64,000 nucleotides of DNA from Limoniibacter endophyticus (GTDB taxonomy: Bacteria; Pseudomonadota; Alphaproteobacteria; Rhizobiales; Rhizobiaceae), in assembly GCF_014652835.1 (NCBI RefSeq), contig NZ_BMZO01000007.1, forward strand, positions 186,001-250,000. The letters run 5' to 3'. A program made the translations under genes and the position numbers. Below, piece after piece: positions 37,987 through 45,822 of the stretch. Position 1 is the first letter of the stretch, and every line of letters starts with the position of its first letter. The notes below the pieces were generated by a model, which did no database searches, was not told the origin of the DNA, and saw nothing but the letters and a program-made list of their open reading frames with translations.

Positions 37987-38444
37987 TAAGTGTGCCTTGC
38001 GAGAATATTCACGCGACGCTGATTGTCTTGGATGACAAAGGTGTTTTGTTGCGAGGTCCCTCCGGTTCAGGAAAATCAACTCTCGCCTATGCGTTGATTG
38101 ATGCATATGTTGGACAGAACAGACTTGCGCGCCTTGTTGCCGATGATCGTGTCCTCGCCGAGCGACATGGAGAACGTCTTATCGGAACCTGCCCCCCAAG
38201 CATTTGTGGACTCATGGAGGTCTCCGGTGCCGGGATAACCCGCTGGCCAGTGCTTGGTGCCTGCGTTATAGACTTCTGCTTCGATCTGGTCGATCCAGCG
38301 CTTGTAGAGCGGTTGCCCACGCCGCGCTGGACGGCAGTTTGCGGTCTGGAGCGGCCGCTGTTTTATCTGCCGGAACGATCCATGATGACCGCTCGCAATA
38401 TTGTGAGAGGCTGCATTTCCGCTTCCCTCATCGCGGATGCGTGA
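37983..38444 (+). CDS. hprK: HPr kinase, short C-terminal form
   Basis: The 153-residue protein corresponds to the catalytic C-terminal half of HPr kinase/phosphorylase. It has the Walker A GPSGSGKST at 25-33, a segment like the HPrK signature, and no N-terminal domain (Gram-positive HprK is ~310 residues). This short form is known in alphaproteobacteria, where it phosphorylates HPr on a serine. It overlaps bvrS by four bases. The target HPr (Ser52) is encoded 580 bases later, so the context supports function. Confidence 0.92.
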   Translation: MISVPCENIHATLIVLDDKGVLLRGPSGSGKSTLAYALIDAYVGQNRLARLVADDRVLAERHGERLIGTCPPSICGLMEVSGAGITRWPVLGACVIDFCFDLVDPALVERLPTPRWTAVCGLERPLFYLPERSMMTARNIVRGCISASLIADA

Positions 38445-38603
38445 TGAGGGAAGCATTTATGGTTGTTGATTTTTTGCAACGACCGGAGCAGTCTTGTTGG
38501 TAGGATACCGTTAACGCGGGTGCTTTACGCAGGATTCTATGCAAGATAGATCACTTGATCGATACATGATTTTCTTCCCGCCGATGACTGGAGCCTGCAT
38601 AGC

Positions 38604-39005
38604 ATGATTGGACTTGTGCTGGTTACGCACGGTAATCTGGCTGACGAATTTTCTCGGGCGGTAGAGCACGTTGTCGGCAAACAGGACAGATTCGAAACGT
38701 TGGCCATCGGACCGGACGACGATATGGAAGGTCGGCGCAGCGATATCGTTGCTGCTTGCGAGCGTGTTGATGACGGGAACGGCGTCGTTATCTTGACGGA
38801 TATGTTTGGCGGCACCCCCTCCAACCTTGCCATTTCAGTTCTGCAAGCTGGCCGGATCGAGGTTATCGCAGGCGTGAATCTCCCCATGCTCATCAAGCTT
38901 TCCAGTGTTAGAAAGCAAAATGACATGAAGCTCGCGCTCACTGAAGCGCAGGAAGCGGGACGTAAATATATAACCGTGGCCAGTCAGCTTCTGACCGCAA
39001 AGTAA
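38604..39005 (+). CDS. PTS EIIA component, mannose family
   Basis: The 133-residue protein begins MIGLVLVTHGNLADEF. His9 is the phosphorylation site of EIIA-Man. The DMFGGTPSNLAIS segment is also conserved. It has no EIIB or EIIC partner in the window, so, as in Brucella and other alphaproteobacteria, it is probably part of a regulatory rather than a sugar-transporting PTS. A 159-base gap from hprK holds its promoter; nothing definite is visible there. Confidence 0.95.
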   Translation: MIGLVLVTHGNLADEFSRAVEHVVGKQDRFETLAIGPDDDMEGRRSDIVAACERVDDGNGVVILTDMFGGTPSNLAISVLQAGRIEVIAGVNLPMLIKLSSVRKQNDMKLALTEAQEAGRKYITVASQLLTAK

Positions 39006-39023
39006 CCCATACAGTTCGGCTTC

Positions 39024-39311
39024 ATGTCAGAGAAAAACTCTCCCCAAACGCGGATCTTTGAGATCGTCAACCAGCGCGGTCTTCATGCGCGTGCCTCAGC
39101 CAAGTTTGTCGCCTTAGTCGGCGCTTACACGTCGACGGTTTCCGTGGGGAAAGACGGCACAAGCGTTAACGGCCTATCCATCATGGGGCTGATGATGCTG
39201 GCTGCAAGCCCGGGTTGTTCGATCGAAGTAACTGCCGAGGGCGAAGATGCGGAGGAGTTTCTCGACGCGGCGCAAGCTCTGATCGCCGATAAATTTGGTG
39301 AAGAGATTTAA
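39024..39311 (+). CDS. ptsH: Phosphocarrier protein HPr
   Basis: The 95-residue protein has the active His21 in NQRGLHARASAKFV, phosphorylated by EI, and the regulatory Ser52 in NGLSIMGLMMLAA, the HprK target. The spacing and order match other HPr proteins. It follows the EIIA gene at 18 bases. Together with HprK these proteins form a PTS branch next to the envelope two-component system and upstream of ahcY. Confidence 0.96.
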   Translation: MSEKNSPQTRIFEIVNQRGLHARASAKFVALVGAYTSTVSVGKDGTSVNGLSIMGLMMLAASPGCSIEVTAEGEDAEEFLDAAQALIADKFGEEI

Positions 39312-39439
39312 GCTCCGCATATAACATATAGGCATAAAGATTTCTTTATATCTGTTGTCTGCACTGGCGCCATCTGGTAGGAACCCTGCCAAAGAAGGCT
39401 GCGTCGTCAGCGAACTCATTGGCTCAAGGAGAGTATTCC

Positions 39440-40831
39440 ATGTCTGATTTTGTCGTCAAAGATCTGTCGCTGGCCGATTGGGGCCGCAAGGAACTCGACA
39501 TAGCGGAAACCGAAATGCCAGGCCTCATGGCCGCTCGTGAAGAGTTTGGCAAAAGTAAGCCGCTTAAGGGTGCACGTATTTCCGGATCGCTCCACATGAC
39601 GATTCAGACAGCGGTATTGATCGAGACGCTGAAGGAACTGGGTGCAGATGTTCGTTGGGCGTCGTGCAACATCTTCTCGACGCAGGATCATGCGGCAGCG
39701 GCGATTGCAGCAACGGGAACCCCGGTTTTCGCCGTCAAGGGCGAGACACTGGAAGAGTATTGGACCTATACGGATCAGATTTTCCAGTGGCCGGACGGTG
39801 AGCCGTCCAACATGATCCTTGATGATGGTGGCGATGCGACCATGTATATTCTTCTTGGCGCGCGGGCCGAGGCTGGAGAGGATGTCCTCACGAATCCAGG
39901 CAGCGAAGAGGAAGAGATCCTTTTTGCCCAGATCAAGAAGCGCCTGGAGCAGTCTCCGGGCTTCTTCACCAAAACCCGTGACGCGATCAAGGGCGTAACG
40001 GAAGAGACCACGACGGGCGTCAACCGCCTCTATCAGTTGCAGAAGAAGGGTTTGCTCCCCTTCCCTGCGATCAACGTCAACGACTCTGTCACGAAATCAA
40101 AATTTGACAATAAGTATGGCTGCAAGGAATCGCTTGTGGATGGCATACGTCGCGCAACCGACGTTATGATGGCCGGCAAGGTTGCAGTGGTTTGCGGCTA
40201 TGGTGACGTTGGCAAGGGGTCGGCGGCATCGCTCTCGGGTGCAGGCGCTCGCGTGAAGGTGACGGAAGTCGATCCAATTTGCGCCCTTCAGGCGGCCATG
40301 GATGGATACGAGGTTGTAACGCTGAAAGATGCTGCGCCTCACGCCGACATCGTCATTACGACGACTGGGAACAAAGATGTCGTGACGCTCGATGACATGC
40401 GTGCGATGAAGGACATGGTCATCGTTGGCAATATCGGCCACTTCGATAATGAAATTCAGGTAACGGCTCTAAAGAACTTTACCTGGACCAATATCAAGCC
40501 GCAGGTGGATATGATCACCTTTCCCGATGGCAAGCGAATGCTCTTGCTCTCGGAAGGACGTCTGCTCAATCTGGGCAATGCGACCGGTCATCCGAGCTTC
40601 GTCATGTCGGCATCCTTCACCAATCAGGTCCTCGGTCAGATAGAACTTTGGACGAAGGGCGAGCAGTATAAGACCGAGGTGTATGTTTTGCCCAAGCACC
40701 TTGACGAAAAGGTCGCACGCCTGCATCTCGACCGGCTGGGTGTTAAACTCAGCACGCTCTCCGAAGAGCAGGCAGCATATATTGGGGTTACGCCGCAAGG
40801 GCCATTCAAACCGGAACATTATCGCTACTAA
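39440..40831 (+). CDS. ahcY: Adenosylhomocysteinase
   Basis: AhcY hydrolyses S-adenosylhomocysteine to adenosine and homocysteine, relieving product inhibition of methyltransferases such as CcrM and RsmG. From ATG 39440 (AAGGAG upstream) the protein is 463 residues with the NAD-binding [16 protein letters not shown] loop and the C-terminus ending FKPEHYRY. An earlier in-frame TTG at 39419 was rejected. The 128-base leader shows no riboswitch I can name. It ends at a strong terminator. Confidence 0.97.
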   Translation: MSDFVVKDLSLADWGRKELDIAETEMPGLMAAREEFGKSKPLKGARISGSLHMTIQTAVLIETLKELGADVRWASCNIFSTQDHAAAAIAATGTPVFAVKGETLEEYWTYTDQIFQWPDGEPSNMILDDGGDATMYILLGARAEAGEDVLTNPGSEEEEILFAQIKKRLEQSPGFFTKTRDAIKGVTEETTTGVNRLYQLQKKGLLPFPAINVNDSVTKSKFDNKYGCKESLVDGIRRATDVMMAGKVAVVCGYGDVGKGSAASLSGAGARVKVTEVDPICALQAAMDGYEVVTLKDAAPHADIVITTTGNKDVVTLDDMRAMKDMVIVGNIGHFDNEIQVTALKNFTWTNIKPQVDMITFPDGKRMLLLSEGRLLNLGNATGHPSFVMSASFTNQVLGQIELWTKGEQYKTEVYVLPKHLDEKVARLHLDRLGVKLSTLSEEQAAYIGVTPQGPFKPEHYRY

Positions 40832-40846
40832 ACGCTAGCGCTTCAA

Positions 40847-40880
40847 AAAAAGACGGCGTCCTTTTAGGAGCCGTCTTTTT
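40847..40880 (+). terminator. Terminator of ahcY
   Basis: AAAAAGACGGC (40847-40857) and GCCGTCTTTTT (40870-40880) form an 11-bp stem with a 12-base loop and a T-run, 16 bases after the ahcY stop. Confidence 0.92.
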
Positions 40881-41144
40881 CGTTCTTTGTTCCGCTTCAC
40901 GCTTCCGGACGAAAGAGGTAGAGTTCATTGATTCGCGCGGCGTAACCAGTTTGTTCGTCGTGGCTTGCTTGCCTGCCGGGAAGCCAGGTGGTGGCAATCG
41001 TGACGCAAGCTGATAAGTCTTACTTTGCTGCATGAATCGATTGGGCTGCCAGCGCTTCAACAAGCGGTCCGGACGAACGCTCGACAATCGGTAATATTTG
41101 AACGGAGTGGGGATGAAAGCTGGAAACGGGCACAGGGAGCCGCA
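40881..41144. other. Intergenic region upstream of divL
   Basis: After the ahcY terminator this stretch has no gene I can support. An in-frame extension of divL back to a TTG at 41025 exists but would put 40 non-conserved residues before a signal-like sequence. The promoter of the long divL-addA run should lie here, but I do not see a clear consensus. Confidence 0.5.
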
Positions 41145-43586
41145 ATGCGCGTCTTGCTAAGCTTAGTGCCGGTATCGGCAGGACTCTTCCTGGCCACCTC
41201 GCCCGCCACCGCACAGTCACCATCTTCCCTAAGCTTCGGGCCATCCGAGGTCGTTCAGCTGTCTGTGATCGCGGGTATCATCGGCGCGGCTTTTGTTTGT
41301 GCTATTTGGCTTATCAAGCAGAAAAACAAACTCGATCGGCGCAACCGTGAACTCGGCCGCCGTCTGATCGATTTGAATGTGCAGCTTCAACGCTCGAATG
41401 CGCTTCTGAACCTGACTGGCGAGAGAATCTTGATCTGGTCCAATGATCAGGATCGTCCGGAACTCCTTGGTTCCATGCAAGATCATTCGGAAATTCCGGA
41501 AGAACTGTCAGGCATGCTGGCATTTTCACGGTGGCTGACGGCATCCTCGGCTACCAGTGTGGAGCGCGCAATCACCACTCTCAGAGCACAGGGCATTGCT
41601 TTCGAACTCATCTCGGAAACCCTGTCTGGAACGTTGCTAAGAGTTAAGGGCTACAAGCCTATGAGCCAGGCATTCGTGCGGTTCGAGGTGCTCGGCGATG
41701 ACAGAGAAGAGATTGAGCGGTTAAGGCAAAGCAACGAAGAGCTCTCCACGGCGCAGGAGGGGCTTTTCCGGGCGCTTGACCTCCTGCCCTTGCCGCTGTG
41801 GCTACGGGATGCCGATCTGCGGCTTCGTTGGGTAAATACGGCCTATCTGAAGATGGTCGACGCGAAGGACAAAACCTCTGTTTTGCATCAGGATGTTGAA
41901 CTGTTGGGGCAGCAGGCTCGTTCAATGATTGAACGTTCGCATCTGGAGCGGGGGATTTTCGCGGAGAAGCTCAATGCGGTTGTTTCCGGAGATCGGCGGG
42001 TTCTCCAGGTGACGGACATTCGAACCGTATCGGGCTCTATAGGCTCGGCGGAGGACATCACCGAGGTTGAGAACCTGCGCGGCCAAATACTGGATGCGCA
42101 GCGCAGCCATTCGGAAACGCTGGATCAGCTCACGACGGCCATTGCCATATTCGATAATGATCGCCGGCTCAGGTTCTACAATCAGGCATTTCAGGAGCTC
42201 TGGGCGCTTTCTGACAGCTACCTTGCGTCCAGCCCGGATCATGTCCTGCTTCTGGATCGGCTCAGAGAAGAAGGCAAACTGCCCGAACAACCCAAATGGG
42301 CAGGATGGAAGGATGAGCTGATGGAGGCTTATCGCTCGTCCGGTTCGATTGAGCACTGGTGGCACCTGCCGGACCGCCGCACCATTCGTGTTGTTGCCAA
42401 TCCCCAACCAAAGGGCGGCGTCACGTGGATTTTCGAGAATGTAACCGAACGGATCGACCTTGAGAGCCGCTACAATACGGCAATGCGTGTTCAGAACGAG
42501 ACGCTGGACAATCTAGCGGAGGGCGTTGCGGTCTTTGGGCCGGATGGATGGTTGCGGCTGTCGAACCCTGCTTTCGAAAAGCTATGGCGGATCGATTTAT
42601 CAGGTTACGAGGAAGCTCCTCACATATCCGAATTGCGCAAGATGTGTGACGATGCTGCCATAGAAAGCCCTTGGGAAGACTTTGTCTCTCTCGTGACCGG
42701 ACTTTCGGACGAGCGTGTTGATCGACATGGCAATGTGGAATTGCACAGCGGAACGATATTGCGCCACGCGGTGATCCATCTGCCGAATGGCCAGATGATG
42801 CTTACGTTCGTGGACGTAACGGATAGCGAGCGGGTGACACGCGCGCTGGCAGATAAGAATGAGGCGCTCGAGAAAGCGGACCGGTTGAAGAACGATTTCG
42901 TTCAGCATGTTTCCTATGAGCTACGCTCGCCCCTGACGAATATAATCGGCTTCACCGAACTTCTCGCCATGCCGGATACAGGGGTGCTCAACGAGCGTCA
43001 GCGTGAATATCTCCAGCACATCGGCTCGTCCTCATCCGTTCTCCTCACGGTAGTTAACGACATTCTCGATCTCGCCACCGTCGATGCCGGCATAATGCAG
43101 CTTGAAATCGGGGAAGTCGAAGTCGAGACTGTTCTGACTGCGACAGCTGAAATAATATCGGACCGATTGCGTGAGCACGCGATCGAACTGCGGCTCGATT
43201 ACAAAGATGCACCGGCGAGCTTTGAGGGGGATGAGCAACGGGTTCGTCAGGTCCTTTTTAACCTGTTGCTGAATGCATCCAACTATGCGCCTGAGAACTC
43301 GGTAGTGACTCTTGGTTGCCGAAGGGTAACAAGCCAGATCGAGTTCTGGGTCCGAGATCTTGGGCCTGGGATTCCCGTCGATATTATGGACAGCGTATTT
43401 AACCGGTTTGAGCCGCGTGTTCACGGCGGACGCAGGCGAGGGGCCGGGCTTGGACTCTCAATCGTCAAAAGTCTCGTGGAGCTTCACGGCGGGGCGGTCG
43501 CGATCGATACCGGAGAAGACCGTGGAACGACGGTCTATTGCCGCTTTCCGCTGAGTGCGACATCTTCACGAGCGGCAGCCGAGTGA
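41145..43586 (+). CDS. divL: DivL-type atypical histidine-kinase-like protein
   Basis: The 813-residue protein starts with a hydrophobic N-terminus ending in ATAQ and has a second membrane segment (about 37-55). PAS-like regions then lead to a HisKA/HATPase core. At the phosphoacceptor position the sequence is HVSYELRSPLTN, so Tyr591 stands in place of His. Caulobacter DivL has the same change and acts with CckA and DivK in the CtrA pathway. The HATPase boxes (NLLLNASNYAPE, DLGPGIP, GAGLGLSI) are present. ATG 41145 follows GGGAG. It begins a run of overlapping genes ending at addA. Confidence 0.93.
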   Translation: MRVLLSLVPVSAGLFLATSPATAQSPSSLSFGPSEVVQLSVIAGIIGAAFVCAIWLIKQKNKLDRRNRELGRRLIDLNVQLQRSNALLNLTGERILIWSNDQDRPELLGSMQDHSEIPEELSGMLAFSRWLTASSATSVERAITTLRAQGIAFELISETLSGTLLRVKGYKPMSQAFVRFEVLGDDREEIERLRQSNEELSTAQEGLFRALDLLPLPLWLRDADLRLRWVNTAYLKMVDAKDKTSVLHQDVELLGQQARSMIERSHLERGIFAEKLNAVVSGDRRVLQVTDIRTVSGSIGSAEDITEVENLRGQILDAQRSHSETLDQLTTAIAIFDNDRRLRFYNQAFQELWALSDSYLASSPDHVLLLDRLREEGKLPEQPKWAGWKDELMEAYRSSGSIEHWWHLPDRRTIRVVANPQPKGGVTWIFENVTERIDLESRYNTAMRVQNETLDNLAEGVAVFGPDGWLRLSNPAFEKLWRIDLSGYEEAPHISELRKMCDDAAIESPWEDFVSLVTGLSDERVDRHGNVELHSGTILRHAVIHLPNGQMMLTFVDVTDSERVTRALADKNEALEKADRLKNDFVQHVSYELRSPLTNIIGFTELLAMPDTGVLNERQREYLQHIGSSSSVLLTVVNDILDLATVDAGIMQLEIGEVEVETVLTATAEIISDRLREHAIELRLDYKDAPASFEGDEQRVRQVLFNLLLNASNYAPENSVVTLGCRRVTSQIEFWVRDLGPGIPVDIMDSVFNRFEPRVHGGRRRGAGLGLSIVKSLVELHGGAVAIDTGEDRGTTVYCRFPLSATSSRAAAE

Positions 43587-45094
43587 TGAACGACTACTCG
43601 ACCATCGAACTGCATCTGCCGGACGATGCTGCCACTCAACGCTTCGGTCAGGATCTTGCGGCTGCACTGCATAGAGGCGATGTCCTCATGTTGAAAGGCG
43701 ACCTGGGAGCAGGAAAATCCACGCTCGCTCGCTCGATCATTCGCGCTTTGGCTGGGGATGCGGAGCTTGAGGTGCCCAGTCCGACATTCACTCTGGTGCA
43801 AAGCTATCAGACGGCGCTGCCAGCTTACCATTACGATCTTTACCGGCTGGGCGATCAGGATGAAATCTTCGAGCTGGGCTTTGACGAGGCATCCTCCTCG
43901 GGTGTCTGCCTCGTCGAGTGGCCGCAGATGGCTGAAGCGCATATGCCGGCGGATGGTCTAGTTATAAGCCTTACCGAGGCTGACGATGGCGGCCGTTATG
44001 CTGAGCTGGCCGGTCCGAAGGAAAAGATGGACCGACTGAACCGCGCGATGGAACAGCGGCGGTTTCTGGAAAACAGTGGCTGGCGAAACGCTCGGCGCGA
44101 ATATCTTTCAGGCGATGCGTCGGCTCGTCACTACGAGCACGTTTTCGTCGAGGACAGGGATGCAATTCTTGTAGATTCGCCCGCTCTCGTGCCTGCAGGG
44201 CCGATGAATTCGACAAAGTCTTATGCAGATATCGCGCATATCGCTCTGAATTGCACCTCCTTCTTCGCGGTCGGGGAGATACTTCGCGGTGGTGGCCTGC
44301 GCGTGCCTTCCATATACGCCAAGGATCTGGATAATGGTTTCCTGCTTCTTGAGAACCTTGGTCATGACGGCATAGTGGATGCGGACGGAAAGCCGATTGC
44401 GGAACGGTACCTGGCAGCGGCGGATATGTTGGCGACGATGCATAGTCGCGCTTGGCCGCGTACTCACGTCGAGGCTGGCATCTCCTACGAATTGCCGCCA
44501 TTTGATCGTGACGCCATCATGGCTGAACTCGATCTCTTGGTTGACTGGTATGTCCCTGAAAGGACAGGGGGGCCGGCACCTTCCTCCTTGCGCGCGGAAT
44601 ATCACGCCCTATGGCATGAGGCACTGGACGGAATCGAGGAGGGAGAGAAGACTATTATGCTTCGCGATTTCCATTCCCCAAACATTCTGTGGCAGGAGGC
44701 TTCTGAGGGATCCGACCGGGTGGGACTGATTGATTTTCAGGATGCACTATGGGGTCCTTCCGCCTATGATCTCGCCTCTTTGGCATTCGATGCAAGGGTC
44801 GATGTCCCCGCGAACATGGAAAATGCTATTTTGGAAAGATATCTGGAACGTCGAAAAGATACGGCTTTATTCGAAGCAGAAGGATTTCGACGTGCATATG
44901 CCTTGATGGCCCTACAACGTAATTCTAAGATATTAGGTATTTTCGTCAGGCTGAACCGGCGCGATGGAAAGCCCGGCTATATGCGTCATCTTCCCCGGAT
45001 TTCTGGCTATATCCGAAGAGCCCTTGATCACCCGAGACTTGGTTCTCTCCGAGAGTTCTATATCCGCAACCGTTTGATCGACAACGTGGAATGA
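43586..45094 (+). CDS. TsaE fused to an aminoglycoside phosphotransferase-like kinase (AmgK type)
   Basis: The N-terminal ~150 residues are TsaE, the ATPase of the t6A tRNA modification complex, with GDLGAGKST at 38-46 and SPTFTLVQSY. Residues about 165-502 are an APH-family kinase, with RDFHSPNIL as the catalytic loop and LIDFQDAL as the metal-binding loop. This second half resembles AmgK, the anomeric kinase for N-acetylmuramic acid in cell wall recycling. The following gene is MurU-like, the next enzyme of that route. The start overlaps the divL stop (TGATG). The fusion is seen as one uninterrupted frame. The kinase substrate is inferred. Confidence 0.9.
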   Translation: MNDYSTIELHLPDDAATQRFGQDLAAALHRGDVLMLKGDLGAGKSTLARSIIRALAGDAELEVPSPTFTLVQSYQTALPAYHYDLYRLGDQDEIFELGFDEASSSGVCLVEWPQMAEAHMPADGLVISLTEADDGGRYAELAGPKEKMDRLNRAMEQRRFLENSGWRNARREYLSGDASARHYEHVFVEDRDAILVDSPALVPAGPMNSTKSYADIAHIALNCTSFFAVGEILRGGGLRVPSIYAKDLDNGFLLLENLGHDGIVDADGKPIAERYLAAADMLATMHSRAWPRTHVEAGISYELPPFDRDAIMAELDLLVDWYVPERTGGPAPSSLRAEYHALWHEALDGIEEGEKTIMLRDFHSPNILWQEASEGSDRVGLIDFQDALWGPSAYDLASLAFDARVDVPANMENAILERYLERRKDTALFEAEGFRRAYALMALQRNSKILGIFVRLNRRDGKPGYMRHLPRISGYIRRALDHPRLGSLREFYIRNRLIDNVE

Positions 45095-45822
45095 CAATGA
45101 GCGCAGTACCGCGACAAGCCGTCGTCCTTGCAGCGGGGCTCGGTACCCGGCTACGCCCGATCACGGACACGATCCCCAAACCGTTGGTCCGCGTCGGCGG
45201 GAAGCCAATGCTTGATTGGGTGCTGGACGCGCTTGAAGAAGTTGGCGTTGAGAAGGTTTTCCTAAACGTTCACCATCTTGCGGATCAGATAGAGAGCCAT
45301 GTGGCCAAAAGGAACTCGCCGGATATCACCATATCGGACGAGCGTCGGGAGCTCTTGGACTCGGGCGGTGGTGTTGAAAAGATCCTCCCCCTCATGAACC
45401 CTGCGCCGTTCTTTTTGTTGAACTCGGATACGTTCTGGCTTGACGATGAAGAGCCCAATCTTTCCCGGCTCGCTTCCACCTGGGATGACCGCACGATGGA
45501 CATGCTCCTCATGCTGGCCAAGCCTGAACAGGCCACGGGGCACGGAGCAAAAACCGATTTCCTGCGTGAACCGGCGGGGCGCCTGGCGCGTAGCCCGAAC
45601 AGAGAGTCAGGCTACATTTATGCGGGAGCTGCGATTATCCACCCCCGTATTTTCGAGCGGTCGGCCCGGGGTCGGCACTCGCTAAATGTGGAATTCGATG
45701 CAGCGATTGCGAAAGGGCGCTTGTTTGGCTGGCTGATGCATGGAAAATGGCTAACGGTTGGAACCCCGGACGCGATTGAATCGGCCGAAACTGTGATTAG
45801 ACAATTCAGGATGTCAGCATGA
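45091..45822 (+). CDS. Nucleotidyltransferase, MurU-like
   Basis: This 243-residue protein has the sugar-nucleotide pyrophosphorylase signature AAGLGTRLRPITDTIPKP and FLLNSDTFWLDD. It resembles MurU, which makes UDP-MurNAc from MurNAc-1-phosphate in the fosfomycin-evading recycling route of Pseudomonas, with AmgK before it. The overlap with the TsaE-kinase gene (ATGA) and with addB (ATGA) shows strict coupling. Other sugar-1-phosphate guanylyl- or thymidylyltransferases share the signature, so the substrate is an inference from the neighbour. Confidence 0.88.
   Translation: MTMSAVPRQAVVLAAGLGTRLRPITDTIPKPLVRVGGKPMLDWVLDALEEVGVEKVFLNVHHLADQIESHVAKRNSPDITISDERRELLDSGGGVEKILPLMNPAPFFLLNSDTFWLDDEEPNLSRLASTWDDRTMDMLLMLAKPEQATGHGAKTDFLREPAGRLARSPNRESGYIYAGAAIIHPRIFERSARGRHSLNVEFDAAIAKGRLFGWLMHGKWLTVGTPDAIESAETVIRQFRMSA

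Noticed and set aside
38445-38603. A gene or RNA between hprK and the EIIA gene
   Set aside because: No frame or fold with support; probably only a promoter.
39312-39439. Possible S-adenosylhomocysteine or SAM riboswitch before ahcY
   Set aside because: The 128-base leader has only one small hairpin-like stretch (around GGTAGGAACCCTGCC) and does not show the conserved features of the SAH or SAM-II/SAM-SAH classes that I know.
41025-41144. Longer divL starting at TTG 41025
   Set aside because: The added 40 residues would precede a signal-like hydrophobic N-terminus. ATG 41145 has GGGAG upstream and is preferred.
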